Part shown: positions 26,550-35,867 of the stretch, in pieces
Layout of the letters: each line of letters begins with the position of its first letter
Numbering within the stretch: position 1 is the stretch's first letter
Assembly (NCBI RefSeq): GCF_900115975.1
Contig: NZ_FOYM01000014.1
Location: forward strand, 38,294-102,293
Source of the DNA: Desulfoscipio geothermicus DSM 3669
GTDB lineage: Bacteria; Bacillota; Desulfotomaculia; Desulfotomaculales; Desulfallaceae
Reading direction: 5' to 3'
Length of the DNA stretch: 64,000 nt
Made by a program: the position numbers and the translations under genes
Notes under the pieces: model-generated
Told to the model about the DNA's origin: nothing
What the model saw: only the letters and a program-made list of their open reading frames with translations
The model's database searches: none

Positions 26550-26572
26550 AAAAACCGGGGATAACCCCGGCT
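26550..26572 (-). terminator. Intrinsic terminator after the 47-residue membrane protein gene
   Basis: CCGGGG-TTAT-CCCCGG followed on the minus strand by TTTTTTATTTT. It separates the small upstream gene from the sigma factor operon. Confidence 0.8.
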
Positions 26573-26673
26573 TTATTGTAACACATGGTGATGATAATCA
26601 AATGCTAGCTTTATTTGGTGTTGTCCGTAATTTATCGGTCCGCCGAATAGCCGCTCCGCGGCTAACAATCACT

Positions 26674-26817
26674 TCAGGTGGGTCCTGCGGCAAAAAATAA
26701 AACCAGGCCGGCGATGCCCAGTATAATGGGATAAGGACCGGACAGTCCTCCCAGTGCGGCTGCACCGATAAGGCCAAGGCCGCCTACACGCAGCAACCAT
26801 TTAAGGAATCTCGACAT
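26674..26817 (-). CDS. Small two-helix membrane protein (47 residues)
   Basis: The frame starts MSRFLKWLLRVGGLGLIGAA, continues through a PYPIILGIAGLVLFFAAG helix and stops. It has two short transmembrane segments separated by a Gly/Pro turn and a positive N-terminus. ATG at 26815-26817 is preceded by AAGGATG, and a terminator follows about 100 bases on, so it is a plausible real gene despite its size. No family is recognised; function unknown. Confidence 0.6.
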   Translation of the reverse strand: MSRFLKWLLRVGGLGLIGAAALGGLSGPYPIILGIAGLVLFFAAGPT

Positions 26818-26893
26818 TTTTATAACATCCTTCCTTAAAATTATTTGCTAATTTTAATATTATAATAATAAATTATTTATGGCAATAACCAAG

Positions 26894-27388
26894 TTACTTA
26901 TTACAGGTCAACATACCCACCAAATCGTCTTTCCACATGATAATAGCGTCTTCTTCGGTGTCGGTATAATATTTTTTACGGAGGCCCCTTTCAGCAAAGC
27001 CCAACCTAGTATATAGATGACGCGCCGTCGTATTGGAAGGGCGTACTTCCAGGGTCATACGTTCTGCGCCCAGCAGGACCGACCGTTTTATCATTTCCAG
27101 CATCAGTGCCTTGCCCAACCCGCGGGACCGGTGCTTCTTATGCACGGCCACATTGGTAATATGGGCTTCATCAAGAATAATCCACATGCCTGCGTACCCG
27201 GCCACCCGGTTATCCTGCAGAGCAACAATGTAGTGAGCAAAATCATTGATTTGTATTTCATAGTCGAAGGCCTGCCTGGTCCAGGGTGTGGGAAATGAAG
27301 ACTTTTCTATTACCAACACCTGGTCCAGATGCTCGGGTTGCATTCGGTCAAATTTAATGTTCGCCGGTAAGGTTTGTACTTTATTCAA
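26894..27388 (-). CDS. rimI: Ribosomal protein S18-alanine N-acetyltransferase RimI
   Basis: A GNAT acetyltransferase of about 164 residues. The acetyl-CoA loop reads HKKHRSRGLGKALM, preceded by the AHITNVAV strand. The substrate-side motifs FPTPWTRQAFDYE and ARHLYTRLGF match RimI closely. It is encoded after tsaB, as in most Firmicutes. The frame is open to 27439, deep inside tsaB. TTG at 27386-27388 sits behind AGGAAAGGTG and overlaps the tsaB stop by 8 bases, so it is preferred. A downstream ATG is possible. Confidence 0.9.
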   Translation of the reverse strand: MNKVQTLPANIKFDRMQPEHLDQVLVIEKSSFPTPWTRQAFDYEIQINDFAHYIVALQDNRVAGYAGMWIILDEAHITNVAVHKKHRSRGLGKALMLEMIKRSVLLGAERMTLEVRPSNTTARHLYTRLGFAERGLRKKYYTDTEEDAIIMWKDDLVGMLTCNK

Positions 27389-28091
27389 TGTTTCGGCACC
27401 TTTCCTGCCACTTGATCTCTGCTTCCGATTGCCGGACATAATTGGGCAGCAGCGTTAAAGGATCGTTTTTTACCCCGGATTGCAGGCGGCGCAAGCCCAG
27501 TTCTGCCACCGCGGCACCCCTGGGAAAAGAGGCGCATTCCGGAGCAAATCTGGCCCGCCCGCCCATTAACTCTTTTAACGAATCCGCGTATTCAGGTACC
27601 CCGTCCCCCAAAAAAGTCACTTCCTGATCGTACGCCAGGAGGAGGCCGGCCAATTTCTCGGCCCCCGTAGCAAAGGCCGGTAGTAGGGTTTTTTGCTCTC
27701 GGCCTTTGTTGAGAAACAAGGCGGCGTATAACTCGCCTTTCCGGGCGTTCAGTACCGGACATATCAGCCCGGTCTGGCCGGAAAGCGGGTAAGCCAGCGC
27801 TTCCAGCGACGGTACACCGGCCAGGGGCAAGCCCAGCACCTGGGCCAGTGTTTTGGCGGTGCTCATGCCGATGCGCAAGCCGGTGAAAGATCCCGGGCCT
27901 ACTGATACGGCGATGCCGCCGAGATCTTCTTTGCTTAATCCGGCGTCGGCAATGACATCACGTATCATTGGCAGCAGGTTTACTGAATGGGTGCGCCGGT
28001 TATTCACCATCCGCTCGGCCATTATTTTGCCGGTGGTTACTACTGCCACCGCCGCCACCGGAGTGGCTGCCTCAATACCCAGAATATACAC
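27381..28091 (-). CDS. tsaB: tRNA threonylcarbamoyladenosine biosynthesis protein TsaB
   Basis: A 236-residue ASKHA-fold protein (YeaZ). It has the opening [16 protein letters not shown], the GPGSFTGLRIGMSTAKTLA segment and the PVLNARKGELYAALF strand. TsaB scaffolds the TsaD/TsaE complex that makes t6A37 on ANN-decoding tRNAs. The GTG start overlaps the tsaE end by 20 bases, with GGGAG 10 bases upstream. The order tsaE-tsaB-rimI is the standard one; tsaD would normally follow, but rimI is followed by the sigma-factor region here. Confidence 0.93.
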   Translation of the reverse strand: MYILGIEAATPVAAVAVVTTGKIMAERMVNNRRTHSVNLLPMIRDVIADAGLSKEDLGGIAVSVGPGSFTGLRIGMSTAKTLAQVLGLPLAGVPSLEALAYPLSGQTGLICPVLNARKGELYAALFLNKGREQKTLLPAFATGAEKLAGLLLAYDQEVTFLGDGVPEYADSLKELMGGRARFAPECASFPRGAAVAELGLRRLQSGVKNDPLTLLPNYVRQSEAEIKWQERCRNIE

Positions 28092-28554
28092 GCCGCATCA
28101 ACTCCCTGAGCAAATCTTCGTAACGTTTTCCGTGCGGAATTATTTTAAAAATCCTACCGTTCTCATACTCCGGCGATTTTTCAATAATTATGTCCAGCCT
28201 TTTGGGGGGTAAATAATTTTCCACCTTTTGGGCCCATTCTATCATTGTTACTCCGGTATCATAAAAATACTCTTCATATCCCAGGTCTTCCAGTTCCTCC
28301 GGGGCACCCAGCCGGTAAACATCCAGATGATATAATGGTAATCTGCCGCTGTAATACTCGTTAATTAAAGTAAAGGTTGGACTGGTTACCCGCCCGGTGA
28401 TCCCCAATCCCCGGGCTACTCCCGTAGTAAAGCAGGTTTTACCCGCTCCCAGGTCGCCGTCTAAAGAAATAACATCTCCCGCTGTAAGCAAAGCACCCAC
28501 TGTTTTACCCAGTTCAAGCGTTTCACCTGCTGATCGGGTTTGAGTCGTGAACAA
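28072..28554 (-). CDS. tsaE: tRNA threonylcarbamoyladenosine ATPase TsaE
   Basis: A 160-residue P-loop ATPase (YjeE). It has Walker [11 protein letters not shown], the [10 protein letters not shown] segment, LYHLDVYRL and the DIIIEKS region near the end, with the conserved EWAQKV motif of the family. TTG is used as start, nine bases behind GGAGG. It is the first gene of the t6A cluster and acts with TsaB and TsaD. Confidence 0.93.
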   Translation of the reverse strand: MFTTQTRSAGETLELGKTVGALLTAGDVISLDGDLGAGKTCFTTGVARGLGITGRVTSPTFTLINEYYSGRLPLYHLDVYRLGAPEELEDLGYEEYFYDTGVTMIEWAQKVENYLPPKRLDIIIEKSPEYENGRIFKIIPHGKRYEDLLRELMRRVYSGY

Positions 28555-28655
28555 TGTAAAAAACCTCCAAAGGATACGACAATAATATTTATATTAGGTA
28601 TTATAACCCTTTTCACGCCCCAGTGCTATTTTATTGCTTGAAACGGGTTGGTAAA

Positions 28656-28694
28656 ACAAAAAGAAGGTGGGTTGAATGCCCGCCTTCTTTTTAT
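28656..28694. terminator. Bidirectional intrinsic terminator
   Basis: AAGAAGGCGGGC pairs with CCCACCTTCTT around an ATTCAA loop, with T runs on both strands. It serves the spo0F-like gene on the minus strand. Confidence 0.85.
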
Positions 28695-29098
28695 ATTGCG
28701 TTGGCTTTGCAGCAACAATTATCAATATAATCCCGGGTAAAATCCGTTAGAAAGTTTTTTATATCCTCAACATCAAATGGTTTGGCCAGGCAACACAAGG
28801 CTCCTTGTGCCCTGGCCTGATCAATGGTATCGTCCGATCCGTATGCGGTCATGATCACCACTTTTGTTTCCGGATACATCAACTTAATTTTAGCAAGCGC
28901 CTCCAACCCGCCCATCAGAGGCATCCGAACGTCCATAAAAACGAGGTCGGGCCGTAGGGCGCGTACTTTTTCCACCGCTTCCAGGCCGTTTTGGGCGGTA
29001 TATACTTTATGCCCCGCCTCCTTGATCACAATGTCCAGCAGGTAACGGACCCCGGGTTGATCATCAACCACCAAGATCACCAAGTTATTTTTAAGCAT
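28691..29098 (-). CDS. spo0F: Spo0F-like single-domain response regulator
   Basis: A stand-alone receiver of 135 residues. It has the acidic pair VVDDQPG, phospho-acceptor Asp56 in LVFMDVRMPLMGG, Thr in MTAYG and Lys in LAKPFD. There is no output domain. Spo0F relays phosphate from sensor kinases to Spo0B and Spo0A. The segment GVRYLLDIVIKEAGHKV matches Spo0F well, but CheY-like receivers are similar, and Cys-rich tail residues (NCCCKAN) are unusual. ATG at 29096-29098 lies nine bases behind AAGGAAGG; a GTG three codons earlier overlaps the site. A terminator follows. Confidence 0.8.
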   Translation of the reverse strand: MLKNNLVILVVDDQPGVRYLLDIVIKEAGHKVYTAQNGLEAVEKVRALRPDLVFMDVRMPLMGGLEALAKIKLMYPETKVVIMTAYGSDDTIDQARAQGALCCLAKPFDVEDIKNFLTDFTRDYIDNCCCKANAI

Positions 29099-29257
29099 TA
29101 AGCTCACCCTTCCTTGTACAGAACTACTTTTGTATATATAAATTATACAAATTAGTATTTTGTTCCCACATTATATATTTATTTCTATCTAAAACAGAAT
29201 AATCCTTTTTTATATCGTAATTTATTTATCAAAAACTTGAAATTGTAACCGAAAATA

Positions 29258-30412
29258 TTAAAATTCAACAGATGTTCCGTTAATATAGACTCTTTTTATT
29301 ACGGTGCGCAGGTCAAAGGGATGCCCGCTCAATACCACAATGTCCCCGTCTTTTCCCGGCGCAATGCTACCGATTCTATGGTCCAGGCCAAGTATTCTGG
29401 CCGGTTCAATGGTAATGGCTCGCAGGGCCTGCTCTTCGGAAAGACCTCCCCGAACAGCCAGTCCGGCGGATATGCTTAAATATTGTATAGGTACTACGGG
29501 GTGATCGGTCATGATGGCAAAGTTTACCCCGTGGCCGGCCAGCACGGCGGCAGTTTCCAGGCTTCGATTCTGTAATTCCACCTTGGCCCTGTTAACAATG
29601 ACCGGACCGACCACTGCCGGTACCCCGGCCCGGGCCAGCTTATCCGCCACCAGATGTCCCTCGGTGCAGTGCTCAATAATCAGACGTATATTAAATTCAC
29701 CGCCGATGCGCAGGGCCGTCATTATATCATCCGCCCGGTGCGCGTGTACCCGCAGTGGAACTTCCCGGCGCAGTACCCGCGTTACGGCTTCCAATTTCAG
29801 GTCACGCTCCGGGTATTCTCCTTCTCCTCGATTAGCTCGCTCCATTTTTTTTATATACTCAATGCCCCGTACAAGTGTTTCGCGTAATAAAGCTGCCGAG
29901 GCCATTCTGGTGGCCGGCGTTTTTTTACGCTGGCCGTAATTGCGTTTGGGGTTTTCGCCAAGGGCAGCTTTCAAACCTATTGGGTACTGCATAACCATAT
30001 CGTCCACCACTGTACCCAGAGTCTTTAAAGCCACCATTTCTCCTCCCAGGATGTTGGCGCTGCCCGGCCCGGTGCCTACGGTGGTTACACCGCCCGCCAG
30101 GGCGTCTTGAAAACCGAGGTCCACGGGGTTGATGGCGTCAATAGCCCGCAGGTGCGGCGTGATGGGGTCAGTGTTTTCGTTCAGGTCGTCTCCGTCTTCC
30201 CGAAAAACTTCTTCCAGCATGCCCAGGTGGGTGTGAGCATCAATAAAACCGGGCATGACCACTTGACCCACGGCGTCGTAAACATCCGCCCCGTCGGGCA
30301 CGGGTATTTTTTCTCCCACGGCGGTTATTTTACCGTTTTCCATCAGCACGGTTCCGTTTGGATAATAACCGCCTTGCATAGTAATTACTTTACCGCCCAC
30401 TATCGCCTGCAT
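29258..30412 (-). CDS. Amidohydrolase-family metal-dependent hydrolase
   Basis: A 384-residue TIM-barrel amidohydrolase. It has the H-x-H metal pair His60/His62 in GFIDAHTHLG, further ligands in RVHAHRADDI and IIEHCTEGH, and the catalytic-site Asp in IMTDHPV. The C-terminal HRIGSIAPGKDGDIVVL returns to the small beta domain. The closest pattern is imidazolonepropionase-like amidohydrolases of unknown substrate; a cyclic amide or dipeptide is possible. It is followed by a gamma-glutamyl hydrolase-type gene upstream on the same strand, but no shared pathway can be proven. Confidence 0.85.
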   Translation of the reverse strand: MQAIVGGKVITMQGGYYPNGTVLMENGKITAVGEKIPVPDGADVYDAVGQVVMPGFIDAHTHLGMLEEVFREDGDDLNENTDPITPHLRAIDAINPVDLGFQDALAGGVTTVGTGPGSANILGGEMVALKTLGTVVDDMVMQYPIGLKAALGENPKRNYGQRKKTPATRMASAALLRETLVRGIEYIKKMERANRGEGEYPERDLKLEAVTRVLRREVPLRVHAHRADDIMTALRIGGEFNIRLIIEHCTEGHLVADKLARAGVPAVVGPVIVNRAKVELQNRSLETAAVLAGHGVNFAIMTDHPVVPIQYLSISAGLAVRGGLSEEQALRAITIEPARILGLDHRIGSIAPGKDGDIVVLSGHPFDLRTVIKRVYINGTSVEF

Positions 30413-30475
30413 TTTCCTCTCCCTTAATAATTAATCTACTTTTGTAAATTCAGCCTAAATGGCATTCTACAATAG

Positions 30476-31222
30476 TTAGCATTTTTCCTGTATCAAACGA
30501 CCTTTTTTGCTCGACAAATAACGCGCAGCTGCGCGCACAAAAGCGGCAAATATCTGCAAAAAAATCGGGTATTTTCTGTACATATTTTCCGGGTGAAATT
30601 GCACACCCAGGGCAAAATTTCTGCCATTGACGCTTTCAATAGCTTCTACCACGCCATCTCCGGCCGTGGCTGATATGGTAAAATTTTTGCCAATAAAACT
30701 GATAATTTGATGATGAAATGAATTGACTCTGAGTTTATCTCCTTTTAAAATATTGTATAGGGTGCTATATTTTGTAATATTTATACCATGTGTAGGATAC
30801 CAGCGTGGCGCTTGCTGTTGGTGCTGGAGATATTTATCCAGCGCCAGGCCGATGTCCTGGTGTACTTTACCGCCGGTGGCGACATTCATCACCTGCATCC
30901 CCCGGCAGATGCCCAGTAATGGTATTTCTGCCGCCATGGTCATTCTGGCCAGTTGAATCTCAAACTGGTCGCGTTGGGGATCGATATAGCCGTTTTCCGG
31001 CAGCGGTTCCTCGCCGAAATAATCGGGGTCCAGGTCGCCTCCCCCTGAAAGAAGCACCCCGTCAACGGCACGCAAAATCTCCGGAATATCGGCATCCCCC
31101 GCATGGGGCAATATTACCGGCACCCCTCCGGCGGCCCGCACTGCCAGCACATAATCTTCGCCCAGATTGAACCTGCCCGGCACATTATCATAACAGCAGG
31201 ATATACCAATCAATGGCTGCAT
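30476..31222 (-). CDS. Class I glutamine amidotransferase-like gamma-glutamyl hydrolase (PuuD type)
   Basis: 248 residues. It has the class I GATase nucleophile elbow LLGICRGMQVMN, the catalytic His/Glu in VQFHPE, and the family features LLSGGGDLDPDYFG and SFHHQ. PuuD-type enzymes hydrolyse gamma-glutamyl-GABA; related proteins act on other gamma-glutamyl amides. No other put genes are near. The ribosome site AAGGGGG is predicted to be trapped in a 9-base-pair hairpin (see the site at 31230-31268). Confidence 0.85.
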   Translation of the reverse strand: MQPLIGISCCYDNVPGRFNLGEDYVLAVRAAGGVPVILPHAGDADIPEILRAVDGVLLSGGGDLDPDYFGEEPLPENGYIDPQRDQFEIQLARMTMAAEIPLLGICRGMQVMNVATGGKVHQDIGLALDKYLQHQQQAPRWYPTHGINITKYSTLYNILKGDKLRVNSFHHQIISFIGKNFTISATAGDGVVEAIESVNGRNFALGVQFHPENMYRKYPIFLQIFAAFVRAAARYLSSKKGRLIQEKC

Positions 31223-31229
31223 AGTTGTA

Positions 31230-31268
31230 GCCCCCTTTTTTATTTATAATATATAGGTAAGGGGGCTT
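31230..31268 (-). promoter_or_regulatory. Hairpin masking the ribosome site of the PuuD-like gene
   Basis: On the minus strand AGCCCCCTT (31260-31268) can pair perfectly with AAGGGGGCT, which contains the Shine-Dalgarno sequence of the gene at 31222. The loop is A/T-only. It has no T run after it, so translational control is more likely than termination. Confidence 0.5.
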
Positions 31269-31295
31269 TTGCTATGTTATTGATATGCCCGAATA

Positions 31296-31332
31296 TTAAT
31301 AAGCTGTCGCCAGCGCGGCGACAGCTTATTAA
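31296..31332. repeat. 16-bp inverted repeat downstream of the MazF-like gene
   Basis: TTAATAAGCTGTCGCC and its exact complement flank the loop AGCGC. It probably folds at the 3' end of the toxin-antitoxin transcript. There is no T tract on either strand, so it may be a processing or stability element rather than a classic terminator. Confidence 0.6.
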
Positions 31333-31378
31333 GCCAAATTATGTACGATTATATATGTAACACTGTTTTATGTACGTA

Positions 31379-31729
31379 CTAAATGTCTACCAAGCCCAGG
31401 CTGATTTCCACAGCCTGATTTACTTTCAACATCATTTCGTTTTGCAGTGAAGCCACCTTTTCCAGCAGCCGGCTTTTATCTATGGTACGTATTTGTTCCA
31501 ATAAAATTACCGAATTTTTACCCAGCCCTTCGGGACCGGCCGGTAACTCTACATGGGTGGGTAGTTTGGCCTTGGCGATTTGCGACGTAATTGCGGCCAC
31601 TATGGTGGTGGGGCTGTACTGGTTGCCGATATCATTTTGCAGAATTAACACAGGGCGTGTCCCCCCCTGCTCTGAACCCACCACCGGGCTTAGATCGGCA
31701 TAATAAATTTCACCGCGGCGTATTTGCAT
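31379..31729 (-). CDS. ndoA: MazF/EndoA-type mRNA interferase toxin
   Basis: A 116-residue PemK/MazF-fold endoribonuclease. It has the opening [20 protein letters not shown], the core [21 protein letters not shown] and a C-terminal [11 protein letters not shown] helix typical of the Bacillus EndoA branch, which cuts mRNA at UACAU-like sites. The upstream antitoxin ends in a GTGA overlap; ATG at 31727-31729 is nine bases behind the G-rich ribosome site and matches family starts better than the GTG at 31735. It is likely part of general stress physiology, since this pair is chromosomal in most Firmicutes. Confidence 0.93.
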   Translation of the reverse strand: MQIRRGEIYYADLSPVVGSEQGGTRPVLILQNDIGNQYSPTTIVAAITSQIAKAKLPTHVELPAGPEGLGKNSVILLEQIRTIDKSRLLEKVASLQNEMMLKVNQAVEISLGLVDI

Positions 31730-31731
31730 AA

Positions 31732-32013
31732 TCACTTGCCCCCCGCCACAGGTTCATCAAACGCCGGCGCCACTTCGGACTCCAACCTGTATTGTTCTAT
31801 GGCCAGGGCCAGGTTTATTTTGGCCATTTCCACGTACCCTTTCTTCATCTGCTCCCTCAGCAAGCGGCGTTTCCGCTCCTTAATGTAAAGCTTCATGGCT
31901 TCCCGGACAAATTCGCTGCGATTGAGGTTCTCATCCGCGGCAATACAATCAATTTCACTCAGTAAATACTCCGGTAGGCTGATCATGATACGCTTTACCT
32001 GTGCCACCTGCAA
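31732..32013 (-). CDS. ndoAI: Ribbon-helix-helix antitoxin of the EndoA pair
   Basis: A 93-residue CopG/RHH protein. The N-terminal strand and helices read [19 protein letters not shown] and [17 protein letters not shown]. The charged C-terminal tail would wrap the toxin dimer. It binds its own promoter and neutralises the MazF-like toxin encoded directly downstream (overlap of 4 bases at the GTG). The usual upstream partner, alanine racemase, is not here; ilvN lies 79 bases upstream. Confidence 0.9.
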   Translation of the reverse strand: MQVAQVKRIMISLPEYLLSEIDCIAADENLNRSEFVREAMKLYIKERKRRLLREQMKKGYVEMAKINLALAIEQYRLESEVAPAFDEPVAGGK

Positions 32014-32092
32014 TAACCCCCAGTATAAACATATTCTATACTCAAATATAACACATTATAAACACAGGGTATAGCCCTTTGTCAATACAAAC

Positions 32093-32590
32093 CTATTTTC
32101 CATCCTTTGCCGCCTGGGGTTGACGGGAAAGCGCAATTTTACCGGTGCGTACCATTTCTACGATACCCTGATGTTCAAGGACATGTGTAAAGGCGCTGAT
32201 TTTCTGCTCGTCTCCGATAATCTGAATGACCATGGTTTCCTTGCCCACGTCAACAATATTGGCGCGAAATATTTCGACAATGTCCACGATGTCCCGGCGT
32301 TTTTCCGGGTCCGCTTTAACCTTGATCAGGGCCAGTTCCCTTTCGATGGATTCGCGGTCCTCCAACCTGGTTATTTTGATTACGTCAACCAGCTTGGAGA
32401 GCTGGTGAATTACCTGTTCCAGCACATGCTCGTCCCCGTTGACCACCAGGGTGATTCTGGTAATATCGGGCTCCTCGGTATAACCGGCGGCAATACTTTC
32501 AATGTTAAATACACGTCTGCTTAAGAGTCCGGCAATACGGGCCAGAACGCCCGGTTTGTTTAAAACAAGTACGGCCAGGGTGTGAGTCAT
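32093..32590 (-). CDS. ilvN: Acetolactate synthase small (regulatory) subunit
   Basis: 165 residues. The N-terminal ACT domain (THTLAVLVLNKPGVLARIAG and the RRVFNIESIAAGYTEEP segment) binds valine. The C-terminal domain, including RANIVDVGKETMVIQIIGD, activates the catalytic subunit. ATG at 32588-32590 follows GGAGG; nine extra codons upstream are rejected. No ilvB is in the window, so the small subunit gene is separated from its partner or serves a distant ilvB. Confidence 0.93.
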   Translation of the reverse strand: MTHTLAVLVLNKPGVLARIAGLLSRRVFNIESIAAGYTEEPDITRITLVVNGDEHVLEQVIHQLSKLVDVIKITRLEDRESIERELALIKVKADPEKRRDIVDIVEIFRANIVDVGKETMVIQIIGDEQKISAFTHVLEHQGIVEMVRTGKIALSRQPQAAKDGK

Positions 32591-32734
32591 AATGATTAAC
32601 CTCCATAATTTAATCAATTGGGTTATAAATTAATGCTATATTTTTTTATAAAAAATATTTTACCATAAATAAGTAGGACTTCCCAATTAAAATTTGCCAA
32701 ACCGCATTTTTTACTGCTGTGGCGATTTCCCTCC

Positions 32735-32783
32735 AAAATATAAAGGGTTTACAAAGCCGGGTCAGCGGGCTTTGTAAACCCTT
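32735..32783 (-). terminator. Intrinsic terminator of glnA (first copy)
   Basis: A 14-16 bp stem GGGTTTACAAAGCC with its complement, followed on the minus strand by TTTATATTTT, about 40 bases after the stop. Confidence 0.85.
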
Positions 32784-32820
32784 GCAACAAAATATTTATT
32801 GGTGCATATTAGGAAAATAA

Positions 32821-34152
32821 TTAAAATTTGGTCAGGTATTGCTCCAATTCCCACGGGTGCACCTGCATCCGGTAGCTGTCCCATTCAATTTTCTTGGCTT
32901 CCATAAACCGGTGCAGCACATGCGGGCCCAGGGCATCCTGGATAACCCGGTCCAGGGAAAGGCAGTGCATAGCCTCCTGCAGGCTTTCGGGTAGGTTTCC
33001 GATCCCCAGCTGTTCCCGTTCCCGGGGGGAAAGTTCGTAAATATTACGATCACATGGTTCGGGCGGCTCAATTTTATTTTTGATGCCTTCCAGACCCGCC
33101 TTCAGGCAGACGGCAAAGGCCAGATAGGGGTTGCAGGACGGGTCGGGGCTGCGTAATTCAATTCGGGTGGACTGACCCCGCTTGGCCGGCACCCTGATCA
33201 GGGGGCTGCGGTTGCGGTAGGACCAGGCTATGTAAACCGGCGCCTCGTACCCCGAAACCAGTCTTTTATAGGAATTAACCGTAGGGTTGGTGATGGCTGT
33301 AATGGCCGGAATGTGTTTCATCAAACCGCCAATGTAGTAAAGGCAATCCTTGCTAAGCTGGTTTGGGGTTTCCGGGTTATAAAAGGCGTTGGCACTTTCT
33401 TTCATTAAAGACTGGTTCAAGTGCATACCCGATCCAGCGATGCCGAAAATTGGTTTGGGCATAAAGGTGGCATGCAGCCCGTGCCTCTGGGCGATGGTCC
33501 GTACGACAAACTTGAAGGTAACCACCTTGTCCGCAATATCCAGAGCATCAGAATACTTGAAATCAATTTCATGTTGGCCGGGGGCCACCTCATGGTGCGA
33601 GGCTTCAATTTCAAAGCCCATTTGCTGCAAGGTGAGCACCATGTCCCGGCGGGCGTTTTCCCCCAGGTCAACCGGCGTCATATCAAAGTATCCGGCCCGG
33701 TCATGGGTGATGGTTGTGGGCTTGCCTTCTCCGTCCACGTGAAAAAGAAAAAATTCAGCTTCGGGCCCTACGTTCATGGAATAGCCCATATCCGCCGCTT
33801 CGGCTAGGACCCGGCGTAAAACATGGCGCGGGTCGCCGATAAAGGGCGTGCCGTCGGCGTTGTAAATATCGCAGATTAATCTGGCCACCGCACCGTCCCT
33901 GGGTTTCCACGGGAAAACCACAAATGTTGACGGGTCAGGGTGCAGGTACATGTCAGATTCCTCAATACGCACAAAGCCTTCAATGGAAGAACCGTCAAAC
34001 ATCAACTCGTTGTCCAGGGCCTTATCCAGTTGTTCAACAGTAATCGAAACATTCTTCAATACACCGAAAATATCGGTAAACTGCAAGCGAATAAATTTGA
34101 CGCCGTATTCCCTGGCCATGCTGCGCACATCTTCTTTGGTTAGTACAGCCAT
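32821..34152 (-). CDS. glnA: Glutamine synthetase type I (copy 1)
   Basis: 443 residues. It makes glutamine from glutamate, ammonium and ATP. The Asp-loop FDGSSIEGF, metal-site strands EAEFFLF and [23 protein letters not shown], the Glu flap GYEAP and [13 protein letters not shown] are all present. The Tyr loop NIYELSP is conserved. ATG follows GGAGAGGTG. A terminator of the second glnA copy separates the two genes. Its own leader holds two ANTAR-type hexaloop hairpins and a competing terminator (34203-34283), so its expression probably depends on an ANTAR antiterminator. Confidence 0.96.
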   Translation of the reverse strand: MAVLTKEDVRSMAREYGVKFIRLQFTDIFGVLKNVSITVEQLDKALDNELMFDGSSIEGFVRIEESDMYLHPDPSTFVVFPWKPRDGAVARLICDIYNADGTPFIGDPRHVLRRVLAEAADMGYSMNVGPEAEFFLFHVDGEGKPTTITHDRAGYFDMTPVDLGENARRDMVLTLQQMGFEIEASHHEVAPGQHEIDFKYSDALDIADKVVTFKFVVRTIAQRHGLHATFMPKPIFGIAGSGMHLNQSLMKESANAFYNPETPNQLSKDCLYYIGGLMKHIPAITAITNPTVNSYKRLVSGYEAPVYIAWSYRNRSPLIRVPAKRGQSTRIELRSPDPSCNPYLAFAVCLKAGLEGIKNKIEPPEPCDRNIYELSPREREQLGIGNLPESLQEAMHCLSLDRVIQDALGPHVLHRFMEAKKIEWDSYRMQVHPWELEQYLTKF

Positions 34153-34202
34153 GTTTCACACCTCTCCTTTGAGCTGCTGCAGGGTACAATTTGCATTTTA
34201 TG

Positions 34203-34283
34203 AAAAAAGCCCACAATGACAGTCACAATTCGAATTAACTGCCATGCAGGCTTCGTTGCCCTGTAACGGTACCCCATTGTACC
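34203..34283 (-). promoter_or_regulatory. ANTAR-type antitermination leader of glnA copy 1
   Basis: Read on the minus strand. P1: stem GGTAC/GTACC with hexaloop AATGGG (34268-34283). P2: stem GGGC/GCCT with hexaloop AACGAA (34248-34262). Both loops have A1 and G4. The 3' arm of P2 is also the 5' arm of a terminator hairpin ending in six Ts (34203-34252), so the two folds exclude each other. This is the known architecture of ANTAR targets. Confidence 0.85.
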
Positions 34284-34357
34284 CTTTCAATATTTTATTA
34301 CTAACCATTAGTATAACACAAGTTGGGTAAAAAACCAGAGTGCTCTATAAATTCTTA

Positions 34358-34396
34358 TAAAAAAGAAACCCTGCTCCATAATGAGGAACCAGGGTT
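34358..34396 (-). terminator. Intrinsic terminator of glnA copy 2
   Basis: AACCCTGGTTCC and GGAGCAGGGTT arms enclose TCATTAT, followed on the minus strand by TCTTTTTTAT. Confidence 0.85.
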
Positions 34397-34427
34397 GAGG
34401 ATGGAAATAAGATTTAAGTAAAAGTGT

Positions 34428-35759
34428 TTAAAACATAGTCAGATACTTATCAACTTCCCAGTTATGCACCTGGACCCGGTATTGATCCCATTCCGCATTT
34501 TTCGCCTCTACGTACTTGGCGAGTATGTGCGGGCCCAGCGCGTCCCGAATGACTTCGTCGGCCAGTAGTTCGTCCACAGCCTCTTTCAGGCTGCCCGGCA
34601 GGCTGTAAATGCCCAATTCTTTACGTTCTGCTTCATCCATTTCGTAGATGTTTCGGTCGCACGGCAGAGGCGGTGCGATTTCGTTTTTGATACCGTCAAG
34701 CCCGGCTTTCAGGCAGGCGGCGATGGCCAGGTACGGATTGCAGGACGGATCGGGACTACGCAGTTCCACCCGGGTGCTCATACCCCGCTTGGCGGGGATC
34801 CGAATCAGGGGACTACGGTTGCGACCGCTCCATGCCAGGTAAACGGGGGCTTCATAACCGGGTACCAATCGCTTATAGGAATTTACTGTAGGATTGGCCA
34901 CGGCAGCGATGGCCCGGGCATGCTTTAACAGGCCGCCGATATAGTGATAGGCGTCCTTGCTCAATTGCCCGGGGTCCTGCGGGTCAAAAAATACATTAGC
35001 GCCGTTTTTAAACAAGCTTTGGTTCATGTGCATGCCGCTGCCGTTAATGCCGAAAACAGGTTTGGGCATGAAGGTGGCATGCAGGCCGTGTCGCTGGGCG
35101 ATGGTCCGTACGACAAATTTGAAAGTCACTATTTTATCGGCCACATCCAGGGCATTGGAATATTTAAAATCTATTTCGTGCTGGCCCGGGGCTACCTCGT
35201 GGTGTGAAGCCTCTATTTCAAAACCCATTTCTTCCAGTGTCAAAACCATGCTGCGCCGGGCGTTTTCACCCAGGTCCACCGGGGTAAGGTCAAAATAACC
35301 GGCCCGGTCATGGGTTTTTAAAGAGGGCGCGCCGCTGCCGTCAACCTGAAACAGGAAAAATTCCAGTTCCGGGCCCACCTGCATGGTATACCCCAGTTCC
35401 GCCGCCTCTGCCAGGACCTTTTTCAAGGCGTTGCGGGGGCATCCTGCAAAGGGTGTGCCGTCCGGGTTATATACATCGCACATCAATCGGGCTACGCCGC
35501 CTTCCCTGGGCCGCCAGGGGAAGACAACAAATGTTTGCGGGTCCGGGCGCAGGTACATGTCGGACTCCTCAATTCTGGTGAACCCGAAAATGGAGGAACC
35601 GTCAAACATCAATTCGCCGTCCAAGGCCTTTTCCAACTGCTCTATGGTAATGGCCACATTTTTTAACACTCCCAGAATGTCTGTAAACTGCAAGCGGATA
35701 AACTTTACCCCGGCCTCCCTGGCCTTGGCCAGCACCTCATTTTTGAGAGTATCATGCAT
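34428..35759 (-). CDS. glnA: Glutamine synthetase type I (copy 2)
   Basis: 443 residues, closely related to copy 1. All active-site segments are kept: [45 protein letters not shown] with the flap Glu, and [13 protein letters not shown]. The tyrosine loop reads [12 protein letters not shown] follows GGAAAGGTGG. It lies 109 bases after the ANTAR response regulator gene and probably shares its transcript; its own leader has hairpin potential but no hexaloop of ANTAR type. A terminator follows. Two near-identical type I enzymes suggest different affinity or regulation rather than redundancy. Confidence 0.95.
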   Translation of the reverse strand: MHDTLKNEVLAKAREAGVKFIRLQFTDILGVLKNVAITIEQLEKALDGELMFDGSSIFGFTRIEESDMYLRPDPQTFVVFPWRPREGGVARLMCDVYNPDGTPFAGCPRNALKKVLAEAAELGYTMQVGPELEFFLFQVDGSGAPSLKTHDRAGYFDLTPVDLGENARRSMVLTLEEMGFEIEASHHEVAPGQHEIDFKYSNALDVADKIVTFKFVVRTIAQRHGLHATFMPKPVFGINGSGMHMNQSLFKNGANVFFDPQDPGQLSKDAYHYIGGLLKHARAIAAVANPTVNSYKRLVPGYEAPVYLAWSGRNRSPLIRIPAKRGMSTRVELRSPDPSCNPYLAIAACLKAGLDGIKNEIAPPLPCDRNIYEMDEAERKELGIYSLPGSLKEAVDELLADEVIRDALGPHILAKYVEAKNAEWDQYRVQVHNWEVDKYLTMF

Positions 35760-35867
35760 AAATATTCCACCTTTCCTGTAAAAATAAACAGCGTCCCGTT
35801 AAAGCAGTTTTTAGTACCCGCTTTATTAAGGCGCCTTTACCTTTGCGGTACCTTATCATACTGGCCC

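Noticed and set aside
35760..35867. ANTAR-type leader for glnA copy 2
   Set aside because: Some stem potential exists, but no stem closes a hexaloop with A1 and G4 and no terminator with T run follows.
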